A stretch of 64,000 bases of DNA, taken from the NCBI GenBank assembly GCA_963748405.1, contig CAVVIT010000002.1, positions 186,001-250,000 of the forward strand, written 5' to 3'. The first letter of the stretch is position 1, and every line of letters begins with the position of its first letter. The notes beneath the pieces were generated by a model. That model had not been told where the DNA came from. It worked only from the letters and a program-made list of their open reading frames with translations, and searched no databases. The translations under genes and the position numbers were made by a program. Below are positions 17,350 through 26,346 of this stretch, piece after piece. This DNA comes from Fen-1273 sp963748405 (GTDB lineage Bacteria > Bacteroidota > Ignavibacteria > UBA10030 > UBA6906).

Positions 17350-18255
17350 TCATGCCGCAGGCTCGAGGGGGCGCGCGACCATGATCCCCGTCTGTTTGTC
17401 GTGGGCCATCAGGTACTCTGCCAGCGAACCCGCGGTGATCTGCACCTGCTTTCCCACATTGGGCGCATGAAGAAGCCGCACCGTGCCCCCCTCCCGTACC
17501 GCAATCCCCGTGTGCGCTATGTCCAGGCCTTCCACAGAGGTCGTGATCGCGATGATGTCGCCGTCCTGGAGTTTCCCCAGAATTGCTCCGACACGCGACT
17601 TCGGAACAACGTAACGGGGAAGCGACGACTGGCGTTTCTCCGCCTCCACGATCGACGCCAGGACGGCCGGTGCGGCAAGGCCCGGGTACAACGCGCGGTG
17701 GGACGACATGAAGTTCAGCGGCCGGCGGTCGGGCCGCCCACCGAGCTCCCGTGCAATGCTCCTGACGGTTTTCTTGATTTCGTTGTCCGCGATCCACTCG
17801 CTGAAATAGTGAAGCCTGCTCGCATAACCGTCGATGTGTCCACCCCTGTAACGGATCAGCTGCAGCTGGTCGCAATACCCCGTTGTCGTGCTCCGGTGGA
17901 GTTTGATGGCACGCGCCAGCGCAAGGCTCGTTTCGCACAGTGTGACGCAATCGAACTCGCGGAGGTTCACGACGAGATGTTCGTCCCCTGCTTCTTCCAG
18001 GGTGTTCGCCTCGTACGGCCTGTCGAGAAAACTGCGCCCCATCCGGGCGACAAGATCTCCCATCGGAAGCCGGAACAGGTCTTCTTCGTCCCCGCTGGCC
18101 AGCCGCTTCAGGATGATCGTTTGGTCGGTCGAAAACAGGGAACCCTGATCGGGAACCGGGACCCTGTCGTGCCGAAGGACGCGGGGAAGTGCGATCGCGG
18201 CAAGCGAGACGGCCTGCTGCAGGAAACGGCGCCGTGAAGAGGACGGGATGCTCAT
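17350..18255 (-). CDS. DUF1460 (NlpC/P60-like) cell-wall amidase-type protein with Tat signal
   Basis: The 301-residue protein starts with a twin-arginine signal (SSSRRRFLQQAVS plus a hydrophobic run), so it is probably exported folded. The body matches DUF1460, which includes N-acetylmuramoyl-L-alanine amidase-like and muropeptide-hydrolysing proteins. The probable nucleophile cysteine is in EFDCVTLCET and a conserved histidine is in DIAHTGIAV. It has normal length for the family. The gene follows dnaB after an eight-base gap that includes a G8 tract (18256-18263), and may be co-transcribed. The exact substrate is not shown by the sequence. Confidence 0.85.
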   Translation of the reverse strand: MSIPSSSRRRFLQQAVSLAAIALPRVLRHDRVPVPDQGSLFSTDQTIILKRLASGDEEDLFRLPMGDLVARMGRSFLDRPYEANTLEEAGDEHLVVNLREFDCVTLCETSLALARAIKLHRSTTTGYCDQLQLIRYRGGHIDGYASRLHYFSEWIADNEIKKTVRSIARELGGRPDRRPLNFMSSHRALYPGLAAPAVLASIVEAEKRQSSLPRYVVPKSRVGAILGKLQDGDIIAITTSVEGLDIAHTGIAVREGGTVRLLHAPNVGKQVQITAGSLAEYLMAHDKQTGIMVARPLEPAA

Positions 18256-18263
18256 GGGGGGGG

Positions 18264-19697
18264 TCAGAATGGTTGTTCCTCAGGGCTCACCGCGACATCC
18301 TCAAAGCTCGGGAGCGCCAGGTTTTCGAACCGTGCATAGCGGCGGACGAACGCCAGCGTAACGTCATCGACGGGACCGTTGCGCTGTTTGCCGATGATGA
18401 TCTCGGCTTTTCCCTGGAGTTCGTCCATTTTTTCCGATTTGGGATCCGTGTACATTTCCGGTCGGTGCACGAACGCCACGACGTCCGCATCCTGCTCGAT
18501 GGCCCCCGATTCACGGAGATCGGAAAGGATCGGCCGCTTGTCGGTCCGCCCTTCCACCGCGCGGCTGAGCTGCGAGAGCGCGATCACCGGGATATCGAGC
18601 TCCTTCGCGAGCCCTTTCAGCGACCGTGAGATTCCGGAAATCTCCTTCTCCCTGTTTTCCGCATTTCGCGGGCCCTGCATGAGCTGGAGATAATCGATGA
18701 CGATGAGACCGACATTGTGCTCCGCCTTCAGGCGCCGGGCCTTTGCACGGAGCTCGAGAATCCCGAGACCGGCGGTATCGTCGATGAAAATGCTCGCTTT
18801 CGCCAGGCGCCCCGCGCCCAGGCTCAGTCGTTTCCAGTCGTCCTCGGGGAGACGCCCGGTCCGCACCGCGTGCGCATCCACCCTGGCCTCGGCGCAGAGG
18901 AGGCGCATCACGAGCTGCCGCGTGGACATTTCAAGCGAGAAGATGCCGATCGTCGTCGGCTTGCTCCTGTGGGTCGTGGCGTTGGCGGCAAGGGAAAGCG
19001 CGAAGGCCGTCTTTCCCGCGCTCGGACGACCGGCGATGATGATCAGGTCGGATTTCTGCCAGCCGCCGGTCAGATTGTCGAGCTCCCGGAAGCCGGTCGG
19101 CACGCCGGTGACCCCTTCGTGTTTCCCGTGGATGCTCTCGAGCATCTCGAGCGTGTCGTGCACGGCACGGTCCATCCCCACAAAGTTCCTTTTCAATCTC
19201 CACTCGGAGATTTTGAAGATCGCCTGCTCCGCCTGGTCCAGCAGGTCGAACGCGTCTTCGGTCTGACTGTACGCGCGGCCGGCAATCCCGCTGGTCTCCG
19301 CGATCAGGCGCCGCATGAGCGCTTTTTCAAGGACGATGCGCGCGTGGTATTCAACGTTGGCGGCGGAGGTGACCTTCATCGTGAGCTCGACGAGGTACGC
19401 TTCGCCCCCTGCGTTTTCGAGCTGGCCCTGACGGCGCAGCTCTTCCGCTACGGTGATAACATCCGCGGGTTCGCTCCGTTCAAAGAGAACGATGATCGCT
19501 TTGAAAATCCTGCGGTTGCGCTCGGCGTGGAAGGCGTCTTCGTCGAGGACCTCGATGACCTTCGACACCGCCTCCTTCTCCAGGAGCATGGCGCCGAGGA
19601 CCTGCTCTTCAACCTCCACCGCCTGGGGAGGAACGCGCCCCTCGGACACCTGCCGTTCCGGCGGAAGTTCCGTCCGTCGCATCATCCCGTCTGCCAT
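18264..19697 (-). CDS. dnaB: Replicative DNA helicase DnaB
   Basis: DnaB is the hexameric 5'-3' helicase that unwinds DNA at the fork. The N-terminal domain (VPPQAVEVEEQVLGAMLLEKEAV) and the RecA-like C-terminal domain are complete, at 477 residues. Walker A is GRPSAGKT with K229. Walker B is IVIDYLQLMQG. The conserved arginine-rich SQLSRAVEGR and DLRESGAIEQDADVV motifs are present. I use ATG 19697, where AAAGGA is about nine bases upstream; the longer frame to 19763 overlaps UDG. The probable loader DciA lies at 40.3 kb. No dnaC gene is seen. It sits in the coaBC operon, an unusual but not unique position. Confidence 0.95.
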   Translation of the reverse strand: MADGMMRRTELPPERQVSEGRVPPQAVEVEEQVLGAMLLEKEAVSKVIEVLDEDAFHAERNRRIFKAIIVLFERSEPADVITVAEELRRQGQLENAGGEAYLVELTMKVTSAANVEYHARIVLEKALMRRLIAETSGIAGRAYSQTEDAFDLLDQAEQAIFKISEWRLKRNFVGMDRAVHDTLEMLESIHGKHEGVTGVPTGFRELDNLTGGWQKSDLIIIAGRPSAGKTAFALSLAANATTHRSKPTTIGIFSLEMSTRQLVMRLLCAEARVDAHAVRTGRLPEDDWKRLSLGAGRLAKASIFIDDTAGLGILELRAKARRLKAEHNVGLIVIDYLQLMQGPRNAENREKEISGISRSLKGLAKELDIPVIALSQLSRAVEGRTDKRPILSDLRESGAIEQDADVVAFVHRPEMYTDPKSEKMDELQGKAEIIIGKQRNGPVDDVTLAFVRRYARFENLALPSFEDVAVSPEEQPF

Positions 19698-19710
19698 GTG
19701 CTGTGATCCT

Positions 19711-20505
19711 TTATCGTCCCTGTGCCACGAGCTCATCATGAAGCTTCCGCACCGCCTGGACATCCTCCCACGTCGGACGTTTCCAGTTGGGATTTCGCAG
19801 GAGCGCCGCCGGGTGGTATGTCACCATCAACGGCGTGCCTTCGTACTGCAGCACCCTGCCCCGGAGCCGTCCCAGGCTTTCCGTCGTCCCGAGCAGATTC
19901 TCCGCCGCCGTGAGGCCGAGCGCCAGGATCACCCGGGGTTTCACAAGACCGATTTGCTTCCGGAGATAGGGGATACAGAGATCCACCTCCTCGGCCAGGG
20001 GCTTCCTGTTTCCCGGCGGGCGGCATTTCAGGATGTTGCAGATGTACACATCTTCCCGCCTGAAGTGGATGGCCTCGAGGATCTTGTTCAACAGCTGGCC
20101 GGCCCTCCCCACGAACGGCTCTCCCTGTGCGTCCTCATCCGCACCCGGCGCCTCGCCGATGACCATCAGGGTCGCGGCGGGATTTCCCGTCCCGAAGACG
20201 AACTTCGTTCTTGTGTGACCCAGCGGGCATTTTACGCACGTGCAGGTCATGTCGTGAAGCTCCCGGAGCGATTCCGCGCTTCCCCATGCTTCGTGCGTGA
20301 GGGGGGGGGCGGCCGGCCCCGCCGCCTCAAAGAGAACCGGCTCTTCCGCCGGAGGACGTCGTTCGGGTTTTGGTCGTGCCATCGTCGTTTCCTTCCGCTG
20401 GGTCGGATCAGTGAGCAGTGCGTCTCCGAACAGCTCCCGCTCCTGTTCGAGGATCCCGCGGATGTCCGACAGGAGTTCCGCCATGGCGCCCGGTTGCGCG
20501 CTCAT
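19711..20505 (-). CDS. Family 4 uracil-DNA glycosylase (iron-sulfur type)
   Basis: This enzyme excises uracil from DNA. Motif A is GEAPGADEDAQGEPFVGRAG and motif B is TYHPAALLRNP. The cluster cysteines are visible (CTCVKC, CNILKC). The family-4 (UDGa) core starts near TCTCVKCPLG. The first 80 residues are a poorly conserved proline- and charge-rich extension that includes a C9 tract (G9 on the + strand at 20301-20309). The start overlaps the coaBC stop as ATGA, so the pair is coupled. Length (264) is longer than minimal members, because of the extension. Confidence 0.9.
   Translation of the reverse strand: MSAQPGAMAELLSDIRGILEQERELFGDALLTDPTQRKETTMARPKPERRPPAEEPVLFEAAGPAAPPLTHEAWGSAESLRELHDMTCTCVKCPLGHTRTKFVFGTGNPAATLMVIGEAPGADEDAQGEPFVGRAGQLLNKILEAIHFRREDVYICNILKCRPPGNRKPLAEEVDLCIPYLRKQIGLVKPRVILALGLTAAENLLGTTESLGRLRGRVLQYEGTPLMVTYHPAALLRNPNWKRPTWEDVQAVRKLHDELVAQGR
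20301..20309 (-). repeat. C9 homopolymer within the UDG gene
   Basis: Nine G on the + strand, C9 on the coding strand, inside the N-terminal extension of the uracil-DNA glycosylase. Slippage here would shift the frame before the catalytic core. Confidence 0.8.
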
Positions 20506-21719
20506 GAGAGAAGCGGGAGGACCCGCGACAGAAGGGCGTGTGCAACGTCGATTTTCGGCATGCGCGGGAGCTGCTCCGTTTCTCCCCGGGCGGTGATCAC
20601 GGTGACGACATTGGTATCGCTTCCGAACCCGGCGCCTTCCGTCAGCGGATTATTCAGCACGATCATGTCGAGCTGCTTTGCGCTCAGCTTCCGTCTCGCG
20701 TTCTCGATCCCGTTCTCCGTCTCCAGGGCAAACCCGATGATCCGCTGCCGGGTTTTCGACATCGCCGCCGTCTTCAGGATATCGGGGTTTTCCTCGAGCT
20801 CGAGCACGAGCGGCGCTCCCGGCTTCCGGTCCCGTTTGATCTTCTGTCCCCGGGGATGCGCGGGCGCAAAATCCGCCACTGCCGCCGTCATGACAAGGAG
20901 GTCGGCGCCCGGAAATCCCGCCATCACGGCCGCCGCCATCTCCTTCGCCGTCGAGACATCCACCCGTTTCACGTTGCGCGGGGTTTTCAGGCTCACCGGG
21001 CCGCTCACGAGCGTGACATCTGCACCGCGCTGCGCCGCAGCCGCGGCAACAGCGAACCCCATCTTTCCGCTGGAACGGTTGCCGATGAACCGCACGGGAT
21101 CAATCGGTTCCTGCGTCGGCCCCGCCGTGACAAGGACGGATTTTCCCGCAAGGTCGCGGCGCGCACCGTCGAGCGATCGCACGACCTCGCCGAAGAGCCT
21201 GTCGACTTCAGCCATGCGGCCGGGGCCCGAGAGCCCGCTCGCAAGTTCGCCGGCATCGGGATCGAGAACCACGCATCCCGTCTCCCTGAGCGCGGCGATG
21301 TTCGCCTGGGTCCTGTCATTGAGGTACATGTCGACGTCCATCGCGGGGGCGATCAGAAGGGGACAGCGGAGGGCCAGCACAAGCGTCGTCAGAAAATTAT
21401 CCGCCGTGCCGTTGGCGATCTTCGCGATCGTGTTTGCGGTGGCGGGCGCGATAAGCATGACGTCGCCCCAGAGCGCCAGATCGATGTGCCGTGTCGGCTG
21501 GGTCGACGGCCGGTCCGCGTCGGGGGGGAACATATCGACGATCACGTCCCGCTTTGAAAGCGTTGCCATCGTCAGCGGCGTGATAAACTGCGTCGCCGAC
21601 CGTGTCATGACAACCTGCACCTCGGCGCCAGCGCGGACGAACTCCCGCACCAGGAACGCCGATTTGTACGCAGCGATCCCGCCGGTGATCCCCAGGAGTA
21701 TTCGCTTACCGGTCACCAT
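20502..21719 (-). CDS. coaBC: Bifunctional phosphopantothenoylcysteine decarboxylase/synthetase CoaBC
   Basis: CoaBC makes 4'-phosphopantetheine in two steps: the synthetase joins cysteine to phosphopantothenate, and the flavoprotein decarboxylase removes CO2. The CoaC half (1-190) shows GITGGIAAYKSAFLVREF and ATANTIAKIANGTADN. The active-site histidine is in PTRHIDLALWGDV. The CoaB half starts at SVLVTAGPTQEPIDPVRFIGNRSSGKMG and ends with NNPLTEGAGFGSDTN. I use ATG 21719, just after rpoZ; the longer in-frame leader overlaps rpoZ and is not family sequence. 405 residues is typical. The order gmk-rpoZ-coaBC is common in bacteria. Confidence 0.95.
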   Translation of the reverse strand: MVTGKRILLGITGGIAAYKSAFLVREFVRAGAEVQVVMTRSATQFITPLTMATLSKRDVIVDMFPPDADRPSTQPTRHIDLALWGDVMLIAPATANTIAKIANGTADNFLTTLVLALRCPLLIAPAMDVDMYLNDRTQANIAALRETGCVVLDPDAGELASGLSGPGRMAEVDRLFGEVVRSLDGARRDLAGKSVLVTAGPTQEPIDPVRFIGNRSSGKMGFAVAAAAAQRGADVTLVSGPVSLKTPRNVKRVDVSTAKEMAAAVMAGFPGADLLVMTAAVADFAPAHPRGQKIKRDRKPGAPLVLELEENPDILKTAAMSKTRQRIIGFALETENGIENARRKLSAKQLDMIVLNNPLTEGAGFGSDTNVVTVITARGETEQLPRMPKIDVAHALLSRVLPLLS

Positions 21720-21733
21720 GGCGCCAGCTTTCG

Positions 21734-22084
21734 CTACTCTTCGTCCTCCGTGGACTCTTCGGCCGCATCTTCCTTCACCGGCGGCGGGACTTCCTTGACT
21801 TCGTAATGCCACGTGAGCTTCGTGGACATCAGCTCGTCGAGCGCGGTGTCCGTCGGTTTCGGACGCTTTTCGAACTCGAGGCTCACCTTGAGCTGATCGG
21901 GATTGATGTCGTTCTCTTCGGTTTCCGACTCCGTCTTTGTGGCAAACATCTCCACGCGCTGATTGAACTCTATCTTGATGTCTTCGTTGATCTGTCTCGC
22001 CCGTTTCGAGGCGGCCACGATCGACTCGTGGACGTTTTTCCCCTCCTGGTTGAAGAACTCAAGATCGATCGGTTTGATGCCCAT
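21734..22084 (-). CDS. rpoZ: RNA polymerase omega subunit (Bacteroidetes-type)
   Basis: Omega helps fold and assemble the beta' subunit. The conserved core is VASKRARQINED-like (AASKRARQINEDIKIEFNQR) near residues 24-43. The length (116) and the long acidic C-terminal tail (KEDAAEESTEDEE) match the omega form of the FCB group more than the short proteobacterial one. It lies in the gmk-rpoZ-coaBC string with 14-17 base gaps, which strengthens the call, since omega is too short and divergent to call alone. Confidence 0.85.
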   Translation of the reverse strand: MGIKPIDLEFFNQEGKNVHESIVAASKRARQINEDIKIEFNQRVEMFATKTESETEENDINPDQLKVSLEFEKRPKPTDTALDELMSTKLTWHYEVKEVPPPVKEDAAEESTEDEE

Positions 22085-22101
22085 GCGCTGTGCTCCCTCG
22101 T

Positions 22102-22668
22102 CTAGTTGTCCTGTAAGTATGTGCTTACAATCGTGTTCACTTCTGCAATCGCCCGGGGAAGATCGTCGTTGACAATCCGGTGATCGAACCCCTCGCCAAG
22201 CTGCATCTCCAGCGGGACCCGCGCCATGCGCTGCGCGACCGAGGATTCGCTCTCGGTGTTCCTGTTGCGCAGCCGCTCGTGAAGAACCTGAATGCTCGGG
22301 GGACGGATGAAGATCAGGAGCGATTCCGGGTAGCGCGCCCGGATCGAAAGCCCCCCCTTGACGTCAATGTCAAAAAGGATGTGCCGCCCCTCCCCGAGGG
22401 CCCGGTCAACCTCCTGCCTGAGCGTGCCGTAAAAATTTCCGTAGATCTCTTCCCACTCCACGAACTCCCCCGCGTCGATTCTCCTCCGGAAGTCTTCTTT
22501 CGTGAGAAAGAAATAGTCCTTTCCTTCCCGCTCTCCTTCGCGCACCGGACGCGTCGTCGCGGAGACCGAGAACCGCAGCGAGGGATGGGCCTCGAGGATC
22601 GCGTGGGCGATCGTCGACTTGCCGGCACCGCTGGGGGCCGAAATCACCACGAGTCTCCCCCGTGCCAT
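22102..22668 (-). CDS. gmk: Guanylate kinase
   Basis: Guanylate kinase phosphorylates GMP to GDP with ATP. The P-loop is SAPSGAGKST at residues 10-19. GMP binding is by SATTRPVREGEREGKDYFF and FVEWEEIYGNFYGT. The lid carries the R motif RNTESESSVAQRM. The length of 188 is slightly short but complete to the final helices. Transcription runs leftwards with rpoZ 17 bases downstream; the yicC gene lies five bases upstream, an order conserved across many phyla. Confidence 0.96.
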   Translation of the reverse strand: MARGRLVVISAPSGAGKSTIAHAILEAHPSLRFSVSATTRPVREGEREGKDYFFLTKEDFRRRIDAGEFVEWEEIYGNFYGTLRQEVDRALGEGRHILFDIDVKGGLSIRARYPESLLIFIRPPSIQVLHERLRNRNTESESSVAQRMARVPLEMQLGEGFDHRIVNDDLPRAIAEVNTIVSTYLQDN

Positions 22669-22673
22669 GCGCG

Positions 22674-23552
22674 TTATTCGATATTCTGCAGCTGTTCGCG
22701 GATCTTCTCCAGCTCCTCCTTCATGCCCACAACGAGGTGCGCGATCTCGGTCGCGCTCGACTTCGATCCTATGGTGTTGGCTTCGCGGTTCATTTCCTGG
22801 ATGAGGAAATTCAGTTTCCTCCCGGCGGGCTCGGGCAGCGCTAGAGCCTCAAGGAAGAACTTGTTGTGGCTTCGGAACCGGACGCATTCCTCGGTCACGT
22901 CCAGCCGGTCGGCAAGGAGCGCGAGCTCCATTTCCAGGCGGCCTTCGTCGACCGGAGTCTTTTCGACAAGCTGGGCCACCCGCTCGCGCAGGCGGAGACG
23001 CTCCGCCGGAACCTGTTCTGCGGAAAGCCGTTCGATCTCCGTCAGCCTGCTGTCGAGCAGCGCGATGCGCGCGCGGAAATCCCGTTCCAGCTCCCCCCCT
23101 TCCGCCCGTCGCATGTCGGAGAGGGAACCGAGCGCGGATTCAAGAGCCTGCTGAAGTACGGCCCATTCCTTTTCGTCGGGAACGCCGCCGTCCTTCTGTT
23201 CGAAGATCTCGGAAAACTGGAGCATGTGCTCCAGCTTCACGGTTTCTTTCAGTTTGAGACTCTTCCTGAGCTGGACGAGGAGCTTGTAGTACGCCCGGGC
23301 GGCCGACGTATTCACCTTCAATCCCGCCGAGCCGTTTTCTTCTCTCTCGGCGCTTGCAATCACATTCACTTTCCCGCGCGAGATCTTCCGCCGGATCAGT
23401 TCTTTGACGTCATTTTCCCTCAGGCTGAGCGACCGCGGCAGGCGCGTCGTCACCTCGAGAAACCTGTTGTTCACCGTCCGCAGTTCGACAGAGACGGTAA
23501 TTCCATCCGCCGTCGCCTCCCCCCTGCCGAAACCGGTCATGCTTGCAATCAT
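22674..23552 (-). CDS. yicC: YicC-family endoribonuclease-like protein
   Basis: The 292-residue protein has the family start MIASMTGFGRGEA and the end motif GRKLNFLIQEMNREANTIGSKS, followed by a last helix that ends in EQLQNIE. YicC proteins have been linked to RNA turnover, including cleavage or regulation of small RNAs in E. coli, but substrates here are unknown. I chose ATG 23552, where AGAGGA lies upstream; the longer frame has no family support. It is first in the yicC-gmk-rpoZ-coaBC-UDG-dnaB string, with a good promoter at 23584-23612. Confidence 0.92.
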   Translation of the reverse strand: MIASMTGFGRGEATADGITVSVELRTVNNRFLEVTTRLPRSLSLRENDVKELIRRKISRGKVNVIASAEREENGSAGLKVNTSAARAYYKLLVQLRKSLKLKETVKLEHMLQFSEIFEQKDGGVPDEKEWAVLQQALESALGSLSDMRRAEGGELERDFRARIALLDSRLTEIERLSAEQVPAERLRLRERVAQLVEKTPVDEGRLEMELALLADRLDVTEECVRFRSHNKFFLEALALPEPAGRKLNFLIQEMNREANTIGSKSSATEIAHLVVGMKEELEKIREQLQNIE

Positions 23553-23583
23553 GCATCCTCTATGGCTTGTGCCTGAGCAGAGT

Positions 23584-23612
23584 ATAATAGCAAAAAGCAG
23601 CAGCAGTCGCAA
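23584..23612 (-). promoter_or_regulatory. Sigma-70-like promoter of the yicC operon
   Basis: On the minus strand, TTGCGA (23612-23607) and TATTAT (23589-23584) are separated by 17 bases. This predicts a transcript start about 25 bases before the yicC ATG at 23552. Confidence 0.6.
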
Positions 23613-23651
23613 TGGGAACTTGCAGACACGCTCTGCACAGTCATTCACAAG

Positions 23652-23660
23652 TTATCCACA
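23652..23660 (+). promoter_or_regulatory. Perfect DnaA box between yicC and rqcH
   Basis: TTATCCACA is an exact match to the TTATNCACA consensus. It lies in the 165-base divergent gap between yicC and rqcH, 21 kb from the origin cluster, 40 bases upstream of the yicC -35 box. A role in DnaA-controlled transcription or titration is possible. Confidence 0.6.
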
Positions 23661-23717
23661 TGGATCCGCCAATCCGTTGGGAAAATCGCCATTTTTCAAT
23701 ATATTGTTGATAAACCT

Positions 23718-25370
23718 GTGATCAGCAATTACTACACATTCCAGCACCTCGTTTCCACGTTCAATTCCGGCATTGCGGGAAAGCGGATTCGCGAGGCGTA
23801 TTCCCAGGAGCCGGACGAGATCTGTGTTGCATTCGAAGATGATCCGCGAGTTCTCGTCTTCCTGTGCCGGCCGGATGTGAGTGTTGCATATCTCCACGAT
23901 GGCAGGTCCCGCGCACGCCGGAACTCGGTGGATCTCCTCGGCGGGTGCATCGGAGCCCGCGTGAATGCCGTCGTCATCAAGCCGTTTGACAGGATACTGC
24001 ACTTTTCGCTCGATACCGGAAGTGAGCTCGCCGCCGTTCTCTACGGCCCCCGGGCAAACATTCTCCTCATCGGGGACTCCGGGATCGTCCTGGATTCCTT
24101 CAAGAATCCGAAAAACCTCCGCGGGTCGACACTGCAGCCTCCCCCTGTGCCGGCGGCGGACGGCTTCGAGGCTTTTCGCCAGGCATGTGGATCCCCGGAT
24201 GATCGGCTTCTCGTCAACGTCATACGAAAATCGTTTCCCGGGTTGGGCGCCACGCTGGCGCTGGAGTCGGTCACCAGGGCCGGCATCGACCGCGCGCTGA
24301 AGACGGCCACCATCGACCCCGCCGGCGTGCCCGCACTCGAGAATGCCATCCGCTCTGTCTTCGCCGATCTGGATACTCCTGCTCCACGGGTGTACACGTC
24401 CGGCGAAGGCGTCCCCGGGTATTTTTCGCTCATCCCCCTCCGGCTGGCCGGGGGGATGAGCGAAGAGAAGTTCGCCGACATTCACAGGGCGATTCGTTCT
24501 TACCTTGCGGGTCGATCCTCCAGGTCAGCGGGCGACAGGGAAAAGGATTCTCTCGTCGCACCCCTCCGGCTGCAGCTGGAGAAAGGAACACGAACGCTGC
24601 GCGCGATCGAAACCGATTCCCGGGAGGCCGAGCGGGCCGAGATGTACGAGCAGTTCGGCTCGGCGTTGATGGCGGGGCTGCCGGAGCTCGTCAAAGGGAT
24701 GAGCACGTTCGAGAGCGACATCCGGGGGGAGCGTGTATCCATCCCCCTTGACCCCGCGCTCTCCCCCGTCCAGAATGCCCAGCGGTATTTCGAAAAAGCC
24801 AAGCGGGCAAAGTCCGCCGGTGTGGAATCCGCCCGCCGAATCGCCGGGATTGCCGCCCGGATCCGGCGGCTTGAAAAGCTCCTGGCCGAAGCCGAGCAGC
24901 TGCCACCCGGCGAGCTGGTTGAGCATTTCGCGGCGGAACATGCCACGGAGCTTGACGAGGTCGGCCTCGGCCCGAAATCCAGGGAAAGGGAGAGCCTGCC
25001 GTTCCGCATATTCACCGTTGAGGGAGGATTTGAAGTTCTGGCAGGGAAGAACGGGGCGAACAACGATCTCCTCACGCTCCGGTACGCAAAGCCCGATGAC
25101 CTCTGGTTTCACGCGCGCGGCGGAAGCGGGTCGCACGTGGTGCTCAGGATCCACTCGGGAAAAGGCGAACCGGGGAAACGGGCCTGTGAGCAGGCTGCCG
25201 GCATCGCCGCGTACTACAGCAAGATGAAGAACGCTGGAACTGTTCCGGTCGCGATGACGGAAAAACGCTATGTGAGGAAGCCGCGCGGAGCGCCGCCGGG
25301 CACGGTGATGATCGAGCGCGAAAAAGTCATCTTCGCGCGTCCGGCTCTCCCGCGCGACGGAGCGGTTTGA
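23718..25370 (+). CDS. rqcH: Ribosome quality-control factor RqcH (NFACT family)
   Basis: RqcH binds obstructed 50S subunits with peptidyl-tRNA and directs addition of C-terminal alanine tails. The protein has 550 residues, with the family order: NFACT-N domain (YYTFQHLVSTFNSGIAGKRI near the start), a helical coiled-coil middle (about 260-430), and NFACT-R (DUF814) with PDDLWFHARGGSGSHVVLR and PPGTVMIEREKV near the end. The GTG start at 23718 matches the family N-terminus. Fibronectin-binding protein is an older name for the family. It runs divergently from yicC, and a DnaA box sits between the two genes. Confidence 0.93.
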   Translation: MISNYYTFQHLVSTFNSGIAGKRIREAYSQEPDEICVAFEDDPRVLVFLCRPDVSVAYLHDGRSRARRNSVDLLGGCIGARVNAVVIKPFDRILHFSLDTGSELAAVLYGPRANILLIGDSGIVLDSFKNPKNLRGSTLQPPPVPAADGFEAFRQACGSPDDRLLVNVIRKSFPGLGATLALESVTRAGIDRALKTATIDPAGVPALENAIRSVFADLDTPAPRVYTSGEGVPGYFSLIPLRLAGGMSEEKFADIHRAIRSYLAGRSSRSAGDREKDSLVAPLRLQLEKGTRTLRAIETDSREAERAEMYEQFGSALMAGLPELVKGMSTFESDIRGERVSIPLDPALSPVQNAQRYFEKAKRAKSAGVESARRIAGIAARIRRLEKLLAEAEQLPPGELVEHFAAEHATELDEVGLGPKSRERESLPFRIFTVEGGFEVLAGKNGANNDLLTLRYAKPDDLWFHARGGSGSHVVLRIHSGKGEPGKRACEQAAGIAAYYSKMKNAGTVPVAMTEKRYVRKPRGAPPGTVMIEREKVIFARPALPRDGAV

Positions 25371-25404
25371 GGAAGACACTGTTCACGGCCGGGGAGGGAT
25401 GGAG

Positions 25405-26346
25405 ATGAGATTTGCGGTAATCGGTGCAGGCGGCGTCGGAGGGTATTTTGGGGCGAAACTTGCTTCGGCGGGAGAAGACGTCGTGCTCCTGGCACGGGGA
25501 GCGCATCTTGACGCGATGAAACAGGGCGGGCTGCATGTCCACGCACCCGAAGGAGCGCTGCACGTCCCCCCCGCCCGATGCACCGGCTCGCCGGCCGAAA
25601 TCGGACCTGTGGACACGGTGTTCTTCTGCGTCAAATCATACGACACCCGCAGCGCCGCCGGGGGCCTCGCCCCCCTGCTCCGCCCGTCCACGCTCGTGAT
25701 CAGTCTTCAGAACGGCATAGACAACGAACAGGAGCTGCGCCGGCTGCTCCCGGCCTGCACGGTCTTCGGCGGCGTTGCGTACATCTATGCCACGATCACG
25801 CGCCCGGGCGAAATCACCGTGGCCGCGGGACCCCGGAAGATCGTGTTCGGCCCTTCCAGGGGGGGAACCGCCGGGGATCGCCTGCGCGCCGAGGACACCG
25901 CCGGGGTATGCGCGCATGCCGGAGTCACCGCGGAGGTCTCCGGCGATATCACCGCCGCACTCTGGAAGAAGTTCATATTCATCACGGGGGCGGGGGGGAT
26001 CACCGCGCTCACGCGACTCACGCTCGGGGAGATCCTCGCGACCGATCGGACCCGCGAGCTTCTTGCCGACGCGATGAGGGAAACCGAGCGCATCGCCCGC
26101 GCAGAGCATGTGCGCATCGAGGACGGCTACGTCGACGGCGTGTTTGAAACGCTGGCCCGGTTCGACAACGCGACGCGATCCTCCCTGTACTACGATCTCG
26201 TCCGGGGAAAGAAACTCGAGATCGAGGCGCTCGCGGGCACCGTTGTCCGCCTGGGTGCCGTTCACGGCATACCGACTCCCGTCAACCGGGTGGTCTATGC
26301 CGCGCTCCTCCCGTATCACATTCACAACAGAGAGATCCTGCCATGA
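25405..26346 (+). CDS. panE: 2-dehydropantoate 2-reductase (ApbA/PanE family)
   Basis: Reduces ketopantoate to pantoate with NADPH in pantothenate synthesis, a step ahead of CoaBC. The nucleotide-binding motif is VIGAGGVGGYFGAKLA at the start, the substrate loop is CVKSYDT and SLQNGIDNE. The catalytic lysine is in TAALWKKF (WKK). The C-terminal domain ends normally at GIPTPVNRVVY. GGAGGG (25393-25398) fits ATG 25405 better than the ATG six bases earlier. The stop overlaps the next gene's start as ATGA. ApbA paralogues sometimes act on other substrates, so the symbol is probable, not certain. Confidence 0.85.
   Translation: MRFAVIGAGGVGGYFGAKLASAGEDVVLLARGAHLDAMKQGGLHVHAPEGALHVPPARCTGSPAEIGPVDTVFFCVKSYDTRSAAGGLAPLLRPSTLVISLQNGIDNEQELRRLLPACTVFGGVAYIYATITRPGEITVAAGPRKIVFGPSRGGTAGDRLRAEDTAGVCAHAGVTAEVSGDITAALWKKFIFITGAGGITALTRLTLGEILATDRTRELLADAMRETERIARAEHVRIEDGYVDGVFETLARFDNATRSSLYYDLVRGKKLEIEALAGTVVRLGAVHGIPTPVNRVVYAALLPYHIHNREILP

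Noticed and set aside
19453..21798. + strand open frame of 781 codons opposite UDG and coaBC
   Set aside because: The minus strand encodes three genes with full family motifs; the + frame has low-complexity R/S/P content.
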